Of a stretch of 38,633 nt of DNA, positions 8,177 through 16,693 are shown one piece after another; the stretch's first letter is position 1; the number at the start of each line of letters is the position of its first letter. The DNA is from Nitricoxidireducens sp046726235 (GTDB lineage: Bacteria > Pseudomonadota > Gammaproteobacteria > Burkholderiales > Rhodocyclaceae). Below the pieces are notes generated by a model. That model was given only the letters and a program-made list of their open reading frames with translations. It ran no database searches and was not told the DNA's origin. The stretch covers positions 1 through 38,633 of the forward strand of contig JBKPAD010000009.1 in NCBI GenBank assembly GCA_046726235.1, in the 5' to 3' direction. The position numbers were made by a program, and so were the translations under genes.

Positions 8177-8917
8177 TCAACCGAGTTCGTTGTAGTAGCA
8201 GTGCTCCGCTGTCGAGTAGAGGCCGCGCCGCCATTCGACGGGCCGATCGCCATAGGTATAGCTGACGCGCTCGACCGAAAGCAGCGGGCTGCCCTCGGTG
8301 ACCTGCAACAGCTCGGCATTCGCCCGATCGGCGGCAACGGCGCGGATGCGCTCTTCGGCGCGGATCATGCGCACGCCGAAGCGCGACTCGAACAGGCTAT
8401 AGACCGAACCCTGATGTTCCTTCAGGACGTCGAGGCTCAGCCCCGTGAAGATCTCGCCGGGCAGGTAGATCTCGTCGACGACCACCGGCTTCTCCGAAAA
8501 CTTGAGCAGGCGGCGCACGATGATGATCGGATCGCCGAGCTTGATCGCCAGCGTTTTCGCAGCCTCGGGACCGGCCTTGGCACGCCAGCATTCGAGCGGC
8601 ACACTCGACGACTGCTCGATCGGATCGCCCGAGAGCGGGATGAGGCGCAGAAAGCGGAAGAAGGCGCGCGGATCGCTGTGCGTCGCGACGAAGGTGCCCT
8701 TGCCCTGACGGCGAACGACCAGATTCTCTGCCGCCATTTCGTCGATCGCCTTGCGCACCGTGCCCTGGCTGACGTTGAAGCGCGCCGCCAGTTCCGTCTC
8801 GGAGGGGATTGCCTCGCCGGGACGCCATTCGCCGGCATCGAGGGCCTGGAGAATCAGGCCCTTGATCTGCCGGTAGAGCGGACTGAAAGTCGCAGAGGCT
8901 TGCACCATGGCGCGCAT
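8177..8917 (-). CDS. GntR-family (HutC-type, UTRA domain) transcriptional regulator
   Basis: 246-residue regulator. The N-terminal winged helix-turn-helix (about 10-80) contains IPSETELAARFNVSQGTVRKAIDEM and the wing VVRRQGKGTFV; the C-terminal part (about 95-240) is a UTRA ligand-binding domain ending in the family-like SVERVSYTYGDRPVEWRRGLY. It sits between sdhC and the divergent mdh, so regulation of both TCA units and of itself is likely; this is inferred from position. The ligand is unknown, and a TCA-cycle acid is only a guess. No clear Shine-Dalgarno precedes the ATG at 8917; ATG 8908 is an alternative start. Confidence 0.9.
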   Translation of the reverse strand: MRAMVQASATFSPLYRQIKGLILQALDAGEWRPGEAIPSETELAARFNVSQGTVRKAIDEMAAENLVVRRQGKGTFVATHSDPRAFFRFLRLIPLSGDPIEQSSSVPLECWRAKAGPEAAKTLAIKLGDPIIIVRRLLKFSEKPVVVDEIYLPGEIFTGLSLDVLKEHQGSVYSLFESRFGVRMIRAEERIRAVAADRANAELLQVTEGSPLLSVERVSYTYGDRPVEWRRGLYSTAEHCYYNELG

Positions 8918-8955
8918 TCAAACATAAAATTTTCAAAACGTCTATACGTCGTCTT

Positions 8956-8973
8956 ATGTCTTATATAAGATAT
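8956..8973. promoter_or_regulatory. Palindromic candidate operator between gntR and mdh
   Basis: TCTTATATAAGA (8959-8970) is a perfect 12-bp palindrome. It extends to 18 bp (8956-8973) with one mismatched pair, and the left half is repeated in GTCTTAT at 8951-8957. It sits 12 bases upstream of the mdh -35 and about 40 bases upstream of the gntR start. The size and AT-rich core suit a GntR dimer, so the adjacent regulator is the likely binder (inference). Confidence 0.6.
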
Positions 8974-8984
8974 CAGTTACCGTA

Positions 8985-9014
8985 TTGACACGCTGCAATA
9001 AAAACTGCTAACTT
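8985..9014 (+). promoter_or_regulatory. Candidate mdh promoter
   Basis: A consensus -35 TTGACA (8985-8990) is followed after 18 bases by TAACTT (9009-9014) preceded by TG at 9006-9007, an extended -10. It would give a leader of about 85 bases before mdh. The palindrome at 8956-8973 lies just upstream. Confidence 0.6.
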
Positions 9015-9106
9015 CGCCATCAACCGGCCTCGGGGTAATTCGGTCACACGGCCGCCCGAAAGCCAAGCCCGTCCGTGTTAACCCAACATCATCAAGGAGT
9101 CCTTCG

Positions 9107-10093
9107 ATGGCCAAAGCCCCCGTTCGAGTCGCCGTGACCGGCGCAGCCGGACAAATCGGTTACGCCCTGCTGTTCCGCATCGCCAGCGGCGAAATGCTAG
9201 GCAAGGATCAGCCCGTCATTCTGCAAATGCTGGAACTGCCGATGGAAAAGGCCCAGCAGGCCCTCAAGGGCGTGATGATGGAACTCGAAGACTGCGCCTT
9301 CCCGCTGCTCGCCGACATGATCGGCACCGCGGACCCGAAGGTCGCCTTCAAGGATGCCCAGCAGGCGCTGCTCGTCGGCGCCAAGCCGCGCGGCCCCGGC
9401 ATGGAGCGCAAGGACCTGCTGCTCGAGAACGCCAAGATCTTCACCGAGCAGGGCAAGGCGATCGATGAAGTCGCTGCGCGCGACCTCAAGCTGATCGTGG
9501 TCGGCAACCCGGCCAACACCAACGCGCTGATCACCATGAACACCGCGAAGAGCCTGCCGCAGAGCGCCTTCACCTCGATGATGCGCCTCGACCACAACCG
9601 CGCCATCTCGCAACTCGCCGCGCGCACCAAGGCCGCCGTCACCGACGTCAAGAACATGGTCGTGTGGGGCAACCACTCGCCGACGATGTATCCGGACATC
9701 CGCTTCGCCACCGTCGGCGGCAAGGCCGCCCCGGCGCTCGTTAACGACGAAGCCTGGTACAAGAACGAGTACATCCCCAAGGTCGGCAAGCGCGGCGCCG
9801 CGATCATCGAAGCGCGCGGCCTCTCCTCCGCCGCCTCGGCCGCCAACGCCGCCATCGACCACATGCGCGACTGGAACGCCGGCACCAACGGCGCCTGGGT
9901 GACCATGGGCGTCGTCTCCGACGGCTCCTACGGCATCCCGGAAGGCATGATCTACGGCATGCCCTGCACCTGTGCCAACGGCAAGTGGGAAGTCGTCAAG
10001 GGTCTCGAGATCGACGCCTTCTCGCGCGAGAAGATGGATTTCACGCTCAAGGAACTCACCGAAGAGCGCGACGGCGTCAAGCACCTGTTCTGA
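9107..10093 (+). CDS. mdh: Malate dehydrogenase
   Basis: NAD-dependent oxidation of malate to oxaloacetate. The 328-residue length and motifs match the cytosolic-like MDH group common in Betaproteobacteria: nucleotide-binding VTGAAGQIGYALLFRIA at 9-25, VVGNPANTNAL in the middle, catalytic Asp in MMRLDHNRA, and the proton-relay His in WGNHSPTMYPD. AAGGAG lies 8 bases upstream of the ATG. It is divergent from the GntR gene and followed by a hairpin. The second Met of MMRLDHNRA is Thr in most homologues known to me, a minor difference next to the catalytic site. Confidence 0.97.
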   Translation: MAKAPVRVAVTGAAGQIGYALLFRIASGEMLGKDQPVILQMLELPMEKAQQALKGVMMELEDCAFPLLADMIGTADPKVAFKDAQQALLVGAKPRGPGMERKDLLLENAKIFTEQGKAIDEVAARDLKLIVVGNPANTNALITMNTAKSLPQSAFTSMMRLDHNRAISQLAARTKAAVTDVKNMVVWGNHSPTMYPDIRFATVGGKAAPALVNDEAWYKNEYIPKVGKRGAAIIEARGLSSAASAANAAIDHMRDWNAGTNGAWVTMGVVSDGSYGIPEGMIYGMPCTCANGKWEVVKGLEIDAFSREKMDFTLKELTEERDGVKHLF

Positions 10094-10118
10094 TGCCTCC
10101 ATCCTACGGATGAAGGCA
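10094..10118 (+). terminator. Stem-loop directly after mdh (no T-tract)
   Basis: TGCCTcCATCC / GGATGaAGGCA form an 11-bp stem with one mismatch and a 3-base loop. It begins at the base after the mdh stop. No run of T follows, so it may stabilise the 3' end or attenuate rather than terminate fully. Confidence 0.4.
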
Positions 10119-10151
10119 CAGAACAAATGCAATCGGGCCCGCCCCCTCCCG

Positions 10152-10171
10152 CCTCCCCCTCGCGGGGGAGG
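10152..10171. repeat. GC-rich inverted repeat between mdh and the CitE-like gene
   Basis: CCTCCCCC and GGGGGAGG form a perfect 8-bp stem with the loop TCGC. It looks like a REP-type extragenic hairpin. Its right arm resembles a strong ribosome-binding site and lies against an in-frame GTG at 10171. Confidence 0.5.
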
Positions 10172-10209
10172 TGACTGGCTTGCTCGCTTCGCTCGGATTC
10201 ACTAAGCAA

Positions 10210-11232
10210 ATGTCTGCGCCTCTCCATCCCGACGACGTTTTGTACCAAGGCGCCGGGAAGCCCTTCCCGGCGCTCAATGCCTGCGAGCATTACGCCGGCA
10301 ATGAAAAGCTGATCCGCAAGGCGCTCGAACTCCAGGCCGAACTCGGCCCGGTGTTCGACATCACCGGCGACTGCGAAGACGGCGCCCCCGCCGGCCGCGA
10401 GCGCGAGCACGCGGAGATGATCGCCGCCATCATCAGTAGCGAAGACAACCGCTACGACCGCATCGGCGCGCGCATCCACGACGTCACGCATCCGGCGTGG
10501 CGCGACGAACTCGACACGCTGGTCGGCGCCGCCGGCGACCGCCTCGCCTACCTCGTGCTGCCCAAGCCGGAATGCGCCGACGACGCGCTGACGCAGATCT
10601 CTGCGCTCGACGATGCGCGCAAGCGCCACGGCGTGGCGCGCGTCATTCCGGTGCACGTCTTGATCGAGACGCCCGGCGCGCTGCGCGAGGCCTGGGAGAT
10701 CGCGCGCCTGCCGCACGTCGAGTCGCTCGACTTCGGCCTCATGGATTTCGTCAGCGCCCATCACGGCGCGATCCCCGCCAGCGCCATGCGCTCGCCGGGC
10801 CAGTTCGCGCATCCTCTGGTCGCGCGCGCCAAGGTCGACATCGCCGCTGCCGCGCTCGGCAATGGCGTCGTGCCGTCGCACAACGTCACCACCGAGATCC
10901 GCGATCCGGCCGTCGTGCGCGAAGACGCGCGCCGCGCCCGCCTCGAGTTCGGCTACCTGCGCATGTGGAGCATCCACCCGGCGCAGATCAAGCCCATCGT
11001 CGAGGCGATGCAGCCGAACTTCGCCGAAGTCGCCGAAGCCGCCGCGATCCTGGTCGCCGCGCAAGACGCCGACTGGGGACCGATACAAAAGGAGGGCAAG
11101 CTGCACGACCGCGCCTCCTACCGCTACTACTGGGATCTTCTGCGCCGCGCCGCCGCCGTCGGCATGGCCGTGCCGGAAGACGCCCGCAACCGTTTTTTCG
11201 GCTCGCGATTCAACGCCGAGCCGGCCGTTTAA
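10210..11232 (+). CDS. CitE-like HpcH/HpaI aldolase family lyase
   Basis: 340-residue member of the CitE-like C-C lyase family, which cleaves or forms acyl-CoA esters such as malyl-CoA or citramalyl-CoA. Family features are the metal-site DITGDCEDGAPAG near 56-68, VLIETPGALREAWEIA, SLDFGLMDF and the C-terminal GYLRMWSIHPAQIKPIVEAM. The ATG at 10210 (MSAPLHPDD) was chosen because homologues start there; a GTG at 10171 would add 13 residues and is preceded by GGGGGAGG, but that sequence is half of a hairpin. The gene is 22 bases ahead of acnB, in the same operon. No other citrate lyase subunit is near, so true citrate lyase is unlikely. The substrate is not known from sequence. Confidence 0.88.
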   Translation: MSAPLHPDDVLYQGAGKPFPALNACEHYAGNEKLIRKALELQAELGPVFDITGDCEDGAPAGREREHAEMIAAIISSEDNRYDRIGARIHDVTHPAWRDELDTLVGAAGDRLAYLVLPKPECADDALTQISALDDARKRHGVARVIPVHVLIETPGALREAWEIARLPHVESLDFGLMDFVSAHHGAIPASAMRSPGQFAHPLVARAKVDIAAAALGNGVVPSHNVTTEIRDPAVVREDARRARLEFGYLRMWSIHPAQIKPIVEAMQPNFAEVAEAAAILVAAQDADWGPIQKEGKLHDRASYRYYWDLLRRAAAVGMAVPEDARNRFFGSRFNAEPAV

Positions 11233-11254
11233 CCAACCGCGAGGAACACCTCAC

Positions 11255-13840
11255 ATGCTGGAAGCCTACCGTGCCCACGTCGCCGAGCGCGCCGCCCTCG
11301 GCATTCCGCCGCTGCCGCTGACGAAGCAACAGACGACCGACCTGGTCGCCCTGCTGAAGAACCCGCCCAAGGGCGAGGAAGCCTTCCTCGTCGAACTGCT
11401 GACCTACCGCGTGCCGGCCGGCGTCGACGACGCCGCGCAAGTCAAGGCGGAGTTCCTCGCCAAAGTCGCCAAGGGCGCCGAAAAGTGCGCGCTGGTCTCG
11501 CGCGAGAAGGCCACCGAACTGCTCGGCACCATGCTCGGCGGCTACAACGTCAAGCCGCTGATCGACCTGCTCGACGACGCCGCCGTCGGCGCCCTCGCCG
11601 CGACCGGCCTCAAGGGCACGCTGCTGATGTTCGACTTCTTCCATGACGTCGCCGAGAAGGCGAAGGCCGGCAACGCCAACGCCAAGAGCGTCGTTCAGTC
11701 GTGGGCCGACGCCGAGTGGTTCACCTCGCGTCCCGAAGTGCCGAAGTCGCTGACCGTCACTATCTTCAAGGTCACCGGCGAAACCAACACCGACGACCTC
11801 TCGCCCGCGCCCGACGCCTGGAGCCGTCCGGACATCCCGCTGCACGCGCTGGCGATGCTGAAGAATCCGCGCCCCGGCATCGAGGCCGACAAGGCCGGCG
11901 AACGCGGCCCGATCAAGCAGCTCGACGCGCTCAAGGCCAAGGGCAACCTCGTCGCCTACGTCGGCGACGTCGTCGGCACCGGCTCCTCGCGCAAGTCGGC
12001 CACCAACTCCGTGCTGTGGTTCACCGGCGAGGACATCCCGTTCGTGCCGAACAAGCGCTTCGGCGGCGTCTGCCTCGGCTCCAAGATCGCCCCGATCTTC
12101 TACAACACCATGGAAGACGCCGGAGCGCTGCCGATCGAGCTCGACGTCAACAAGATGGACATGGGCGACGTCGTCGAACTGCGCCCGTATGAAGGCAAGG
12201 CGCTGAAGAACGGCGAGGTGATTTCCGAGTTCAAGGTCAAGTCGGACGTCATCTTCGACGAAGTGCGCGCCGGCGGCCGCATCCCGCTGATCATCGGCCG
12301 CGGCCTCACCGCCAAGGCACGCGAGTTCCTCGGCCTGCCCGTCTCCACGCTGTTCCGCCTGCCCGGCACGCCGGCCGACACCGGCAAGGGCTTCACGCTG
12401 GCGCAGAAGATGGTCGGCCGCGCCTGCGGCCTGCCCGAAGGCAAGGGCGTGCGTCCCGGCACCTACTGCGAACCGAAGATGACTTCCGTCGGCTCGCAGG
12501 ACACCACCGGCCCGATGACGCGCGACGAACTCAAGGACCTCGCCTGCCTCGGCTTCTCCGCCGACCTGGTGATGCAGTCGTTCTGCCACACCGCCGCCTA
12601 TCCGAAGCTGGTCGACGTCAAGACGCACCGCACGCTGCCCTCCTTCATCACCGCGCGCGGCGGCATTTCGCTGCGTCCGGGCGACGGCGTGATCCACTCC
12701 TGGCTCAACCGCTTCCTGCTGCCCGACACCGTCGGCACCGGCGGCGACAGCCACACGCGCTTCCCGATCGGCATCTCCTTCCCGGCCGGCTCGGGCCTCG
12801 TGGCGTTTGCCGCCGCCACCGGCGTCATGCCGCTCGACATGCCGGAATCGGTGCTGGTGCGCTTCAAGGGCAAGCTGCAGCCCGGCATCACGCTGCGCGA
12901 CCTGGTCAACGCGATCCCGCTCTACGCCATCAGGCAGGGCCTGCTGACGGTCGAGAAGAAGGGCAAGAAGAACGTCTTCTCCGGCCGCATCCTCGAGATC
13001 GAAGGCCTGCCGGACCTCAAGGTGGAACAGGCCTTCGAGCTGACCGACGCCTCCGCCGAACGCTCCGCCGCCGGCTGCTCGGTGCGCCTGAACAAGGAGC
13101 CGATCGTCGAATACCTGCGCTCGAACATCACGCTGATGAAGTGGATGATCGCCGAGGGCTACGAAGACAAGCGCACGCTCGCGCGCCGCATCAACGCCAT
13201 GGAGGAATGGATCGCCAAGGGCACGCTGCTGCAGCCGGACGCGAACGCCGAGTACGCCGCCGTGATCGAGATCGACCTCGCCGACGTCAAGGAGCCGATC
13301 CTCGCCTGCCCGAACGACCCGGACGACGTCAAGCTGCTGTCCGAAGTCGCCGGCGACAAGATCGACGAAGTCTTCATCGGCTCGTGCATGACCAACATCG
13401 GCCACTTCCGCGCCGCCGGCAAGATCCTCGACGGCAAGAGCGACATCCCGACGCGCCTGTGGATCGCGCCGCCGACCAAGATGGACGCCATGATCCTCAA
13501 CGAGGAAGGCTACTACTCGGTGCTCGGCAAGTCCGGCGCGCGCATGGAGATGCCCGGCTGCTCGCTGTGCATGGGCAATCAGGCGCAGGTCCGCAAGGGC
13601 AGCACGGCCGTGTCGACCTCGACGCGCAACTTCCCCAACCGCCTCGGCATCGACACGCGCGTGTATCTGTCGTCGGCCGAACTCGCCGCGGTCTGCGCGC
13701 TGATGGGCAAGATCCCGACCGTCGCCGAGTACATGGACCAGGTCAAGTCGCTCGACGCCAAGGCCGCCGACGTCTATCGCTACATGAACTTCGACCAGAT
13801 CGCCGACTTCAAGGAAGTCGCGGACACCGTGACGGTCTGA
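11255..13840 (+). CDS. acnB: Aconitate hydratase B (also 2-methylisocitrate dehydratase)
   Basis: 861-residue AcnB with the HEAT-like domain at the N-terminus (MLEAYRAHVAERAALG), then the swivel domain and the catalytic domains. The 4Fe-4S ligands are Cys711 (GSCMTNIGHF) and Cys769 and Cys772 (GCSLCMGNQ). Substrate loops include the block GTGGDSHTRFPIG. The ATG at 11255 has GAGGAA about 8 bases before it; the frame is open upstream only as a shadow of the CitE-like gene. It interconverts citrate and isocitrate and can act on 2-methylcitrate products. A strong terminator follows. Confidence 0.97.
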   Translation: MLEAYRAHVAERAALGIPPLPLTKQQTTDLVALLKNPPKGEEAFLVELLTYRVPAGVDDAAQVKAEFLAKVAKGAEKCALVSREKATELLGTMLGGYNVKPLIDLLDDAAVGALAATGLKGTLLMFDFFHDVAEKAKAGNANAKSVVQSWADAEWFTSRPEVPKSLTVTIFKVTGETNTDDLSPAPDAWSRPDIPLHALAMLKNPRPGIEADKAGERGPIKQLDALKAKGNLVAYVGDVVGTGSSRKSATNSVLWFTGEDIPFVPNKRFGGVCLGSKIAPIFYNTMEDAGALPIELDVNKMDMGDVVELRPYEGKALKNGEVISEFKVKSDVIFDEVRAGGRIPLIIGRGLTAKAREFLGLPVSTLFRLPGTPADTGKGFTLAQKMVGRACGLPEGKGVRPGTYCEPKMTSVGSQDTTGPMTRDELKDLACLGFSADLVMQSFCHTAAYPKLVDVKTHRTLPSFITARGGISLRPGDGVIHSWLNRFLLPDTVGTGGDSHTRFPIGISFPAGSGLVAFAAATGVMPLDMPESVLVRFKGKLQPGITLRDLVNAIPLYAIRQGLLTVEKKGKKNVFSGRILEIEGLPDLKVEQAFELTDASAERSAAGCSVRLNKEPIVEYLRSNITLMKWMIAEGYEDKRTLARRINAMEEWIAKGTLLQPDANAEYAAVIEIDLADVKEPILACPNDPDDVKLLSEVAGDKIDEVFIGSCMTNIGHFRAAGKILDGKSDIPTRLWIAPPTKMDAMILNEEGYYSVLGKSGARMEMPGCSLCMGNQAQVRKGSTAVSTSTRNFPNRLGIDTRVYLSSAELAAVCALMGKIPTVAEYMDQVKSLDAKAADVYRYMNFDQIADFKEVADTVTV

Positions 13841-13883
13841 GCCTTACCGTGTTGTAGGTTCGTCGGCAAACCCGCCGGCGTTC

Positions 13884-13916
13884 AAACGCCTCGGCCCACA
13901 AGGCCGAGGCGTTTTT
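13884..13916 (+). terminator. Intrinsic terminator after acnB
   Basis: A 13-bp perfect stem (AAACGCCTCGGCC paired with GGCCGAGGCGTTT) around the loop CACAA runs into five T. It lies 44 bases after the acnB stop. The smaller inverted repeat CGTCGGC/GCCGGCG (13861-13880) precedes it. Confidence 0.9.
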
Positions 13917-13999
13917 CATTTCTTGCGGATGTCGGGCGATTAAGGGCGAGCTAAGAATCGCCCGCTATCTTGGCGCCATCGATTCTCTCGGAGCCAACC

Positions 14000-14398
14000 A
14001 TGACCCGCACATTCGCCGTCGCGTTCCTCGCCGCCGGATTCTTCGCCACATCGGCTTTCGCCGGCGCCCGCGAAAACCTGCTGGCGCAGTATGCCGCTGC
14101 CGCCAAGTCTTCCGGTTTCTCGGCCGCCCGCGGCCAGACACTTCACGCCCGGAACTTTGCCGGCGGCAAGCCCGATACGCCGGCCTGCGCCTCCTGCCAC
14201 GGCAAGGACCCGCGCGCAGGCGGCCGCACCCCTGGCGGCAAGGCCATCGACGCGGTCGCGGTATCGGTCACGCCGACGCGCTACACCGACCCCGCCAAGG
14301 TCGAGAAGTGGTTCAAGCGCAACTGCAACGAGGTGCTCGGCCGCGAATGTACGCCGCAGGAAAAAGGCGACTGGCTCACCTACGTGATCGGCCAGTAA
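14000..14398 (+). CDS. SHP-type monoheme cytochrome c (DUF1924), exported
   Basis: 132-residue periplasmic cytochrome of the sphaeroides heme protein family. A signal peptide is present (MTRTFAVAFLAAGFFATSAFA, cut near 21). The single heme motif CASCH is at 63-67. The C-terminal RNCN-EVLGREC segment has Asn108/Asn110 and Cys109/Cys117; in characterised SHP an Asn is the labile heme ligand and a nearby Cys pair forms a disulfide. Family members bind O2 and NO at this site. GGAG lies 7 bases before the ATG. It heads a row of codirectional genes with a diheme cytochrome next, the usual SHP partner. The assignment is strong; the in vivo reaction is uncertain. Confidence 0.9.
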   Translation: MTRTFAVAFLAAGFFATSAFAGARENLLAQYAAAAKSSGFSAARGQTLHARNFAGGKPDTPACASCHGKDPRAGGRTPGGKAIDAVAVSVTPTRYTDPAKVEKWFKRNCNEVLGRECTPQEKGDWLTYVIGQ

Positions 14399-14420
14399 CC
14401 GCGATCCCAAGAAGATAACC

Positions 14421-14912
14421 ATGAACGTCCCCTACCGTCCGATCGTCCTCGGCGCCGTTGCCCTCGCTTTTTCCGTCCTCGTGCTCGAACGCGCACAGGC
14501 AGGCGGCAGCCATTTCTACGCTCCGGTCGCCGACCCCGTCGTCAAGGAAGAATGCGGCAGCTGTCACCTCGCCTTCGCTCCGTCGATGCTGCCCGCCGCT
14601 TCGTGGCAACGCATGATTGGCAACCTCAAGAACCATTTCGGCGACGACGCCAGCGTCGATGCCGACACGACCGCGAAGATCGCCCGCTATCTCGCCGAGA
14701 ACGCGGCGGACACCGGCGGTCGCCGCTACAGCGGCAAGCTGCTCGCCGGCGTCGCCGCAGGCAGCGCCCCCCAGCGCATCACCGAACTGCCGAAATGGGT
14801 GCGCGAGCACCGCAAGGTTCCGGACTGGGAATGGAAGCACAAGGACGTGCGCAGCAAGGCCAACTGCACGGCCTGCCATACCGGCGCCGAACAGGGCTAT
14901 TACGACGAATGA
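14421..14912 (+). CDS. Diheme cytochrome c (DHC family), SHP partner
   Basis: 163-residue exported or N-terminally anchored cytochrome with two CxxCH sites, CGSCH (45-49) and CTACH (149-153), in the spacing of the DHC family. The hydrophobic stretch at 8-27 ends in ERAQA-G, a plausible signal peptide. WEWKHKDVRSKANCTACHTGAEQGYY is the characteristic C-terminal heme region. It probably passes electrons from the downstream flavocytochrome b to the SHP cytochrome 22 bases upstream. This route is inferred from known SHP-DHC pairs. Confidence 0.9.
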   Translation: MNVPYRPIVLGAVALAFSVLVLERAQAGGSHFYAPVADPVVKEECGSCHLAFAPSMLPAASWQRMIGNLKNHFGDDASVDADTTAKIARYLAENAADTGGRRYSGKLLAGVAAGSAPQRITELPKWVREHRKVPDWEWKHKDVRSKANCTACHTGAEQGYYDE

Positions 14913-14944
14913 GCCCGATGCCACGCTCAACCAGGAGAACCGCC

Positions 14945-15331
14945 ATGAACATGATGCGCATCGCTTCCTTGATTGCTGCCGGACTGCTTGCGGCGTCCGC
15001 CCATGCCGAGAATGCGCGCCCCGCCGCCGGCGCCGAACGTCCGTGGCTGTCGATTCCGCAGATACACGCCAGGCTCGAAGCCGCCGGCTATCGCAACATC
15101 GAGAAGATCGAGCGCGAACACGGCAGCTACGAAGTCAAGGCGACCGATCGCGACGGCCGACGTATCAAGCTCCACATGAATCCGCAGACCGGCGACATCG
15201 TCGACCCGCGCGGGACGAAACGCGATAGATACGACCGGGGCGACACGCGCGGTTCATCCGACTGCAACGAGAGGCGCTGCCGCGACGACCTGCCGCAGCC
15301 CGGCGGCGCCGCCTCGCCGACGGCCAGGTAG
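14945..15331 (+). CDS. Exported PepSY-domain protein
   Basis: 128 residues: signal peptide (MNMMRIASLIAAGLLAASAHA), one PepSY-like domain at about 35-88 (SIPQIHARLEAAGYRNIEKI ... LHMNPQTGDIV), and a charged tail with Cys107 and Cys112 (DCNERRC). AGGAG lies 8 bases upstream of the ATG. PepSY domains are often found next to, or fused with, membrane redox proteins, and here the gene is between the cytochromes and the flavocytochrome. It may bind or modulate that membrane protein; there is no direct evidence of function. Confidence 0.85.
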   Translation: MNMMRIASLIAAGLLAASAHAENARPAAGAERPWLSIPQIHARLEAAGYRNIEKIEREHGSYEVKATDRDGRRIKLHMNPQTGDIVDPRGTKRDRYDRGDTRGSSDCNERRCRDDLPQPGGAASPTAR

Positions 15332-15348
15332 TTACGGAGGAATCCGCC

Positions 15349-16671
15349 ATGAAGACCCTGCTCGCCGGCCTCGTCGCCGCCATCTCCGTTGCCTGGTCCT
15401 GGGACGTCGTCGTCGCCGGCAGCACCAGCGGCAGCGGCCTTCCCTGGGTCATGCGGCAGGAGGGCCTGTACCTGAGCGGACTGTTGTCGATCGCCATGAT
15501 GTCGCTGACCATGTTCCTGGCGGCGCGGCCGGCCTGGCTCGAGGGCCCGCTGGGCGGCCTCGATCGCATGTACCGCGCCCACAAATGGGCCGGCCAGCTC
15601 GCGGTCGGATTCGCCGCATTGCATTGGCTGATCGAAATGTCGAGCGACATCCTCAAGGCGATGGTCGGCCGCGAGGGTCGAGTGCCGAAGGAACAATTCA
15701 CCGGTCTGCTCGAAGTCCTGCGCGACCTTGCCGAGGATATGGGCGAATGGGCGATCTACGGCGTGCTGGCGATGCTGGCGCTGACGCTGTGGAAGCGGTT
15801 TCCCTACCGGTCGTGGCGCTTCCTGCACCAGGCAATGCCGGTGCTTTACCTGATGCTCGCGTTTCACGCCGTCCTGCTGGCGCCTGTCGCCTACTGGACG
15901 CGGCCGACCGGCGCCCTGCTGGCGCTGCTGGTCTGTGCCGGCGTCTATGGCAGCGCGCATTCGCTGGCCGGCCGCATCGGCCGCTCGCGCCGGGTCTCCG
16001 GCACCATCGTCGCCATCGAGCAGCCCACGTCCGACGTGATCGCCGTGCGCTGCCAGCTCGACGCCCGCTGGCGCGGCCATCGTCCCGGCCAGTTCGCCTT
16101 CATCACCTTCGACCCGAAGGAAGGCCCGCATCCCTTCACCATCGCCAGCGCGGATCGCGGCGACCGCAGCATCAGCTTCCGGATCAAGGCGCTGGGCGAT
16201 TACACGCGTGGCCTCGGCCAGCGGCTCCAGGCCGGCCAGGCAGTCATCATCGAAGGGCCGTATGGCCGCTTCGACATCGCCCGATGCCGGCCCGAGGCGC
16301 AGCAGATCTGGATCGCGGGCGGCATCGGCGTGACGCCGTTTCTCGCCTGGCTCGAATCGCTCCAGCAGCGCCACGGCGATGCGCCTGCCGCCGACCTGCA
16401 CTACTGCACGCGCGATCGCGACGCCGATCCGTTCGTCGGCCGCCTGACTGCCCTGTGCGCGACGCTGCCCGGCATTCGTCTGCACGTCCATGGCGGGCGA
16501 CAGGGGGATGTGCTCGATGCCGTCGACATGGTAGCCGGCAAGGACAGCGGACGTCCGGCTGAGGTCTGGTTCTGCGGCCCGCAAGGCCTCGCCGAGAAAC
16601 TGAAGGGTGACTTGCGCACTGCCTGGCAGGGCCGTTTCCATTTTCATCAAGAAGCGTTCGAGATGCGTTGA
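15349..16671 (+). CDS. NADPH-oxidase-like flavocytochrome b (ferric reductase domain plus FAD/NAD(P) reductase)
   Basis: 440 residues. The N-terminal half is a ferric-reductase-like membrane domain with about six helices and two transmembrane His pairs, His78/His92 and His160/His173, spaced as for two stacked b hemes. The C-terminal half is a ferredoxin-reductase-type module: FAD motif HPFTIAS (261-267), GPYGRFDI, NAD(P) motif AGGIGVTPF (323-331) and WFCGP near the end. No C-terminal 2Fe-2S domain is present. It should move electrons from cytoplasmic NAD(P)H across the membrane, here probably to the diheme and SHP cytochromes encoded upstream. The electron path is inferred. Confidence 0.9.
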   Translation: MKTLLAGLVAAISVAWSWDVVVAGSTSGSGLPWVMRQEGLYLSGLLSIAMMSLTMFLAARPAWLEGPLGGLDRMYRAHKWAGQLAVGFAALHWLIEMSSDILKAMVGREGRVPKEQFTGLLEVLRDLAEDMGEWAIYGVLAMLALTLWKRFPYRSWRFLHQAMPVLYLMLAFHAVLLAPVAYWTRPTGALLALLVCAGVYGSAHSLAGRIGRSRRVSGTIVAIEQPTSDVIAVRCQLDARWRGHRPGQFAFITFDPKEGPHPFTIASADRGDRSISFRIKALGDYTRGLGQRLQAGQAVIIEGPYGRFDIARCRPEAQQIWIAGGIGVTPFLAWLESLQQRHGDAPAADLHYCTRDRDADPFVGRLTALCATLPGIRLHVHGGRQGDVLDAVDMVAGKDSGRPAEVWFCGPQGLAEKLKGDLRTAWQGRFHFHQEAFEMR

Positions 16672-16693
16672 TCGACGTCGAAGGAGAACGAGC

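Noticed and set aside
10862..11254. Upstream extension of the acnB frame
   Set aside because: It overlaps the CitE-like gene in another frame, and the ATG at 11255 has a good ribosome site and the family N-terminus.
11210..13405. 731-codon open frame on the minus strand opposite acnB
   Set aside because: Shadow of acnB; composition is repetitive Ala/Val/Asp/Gly/Arg and no domain is visible.
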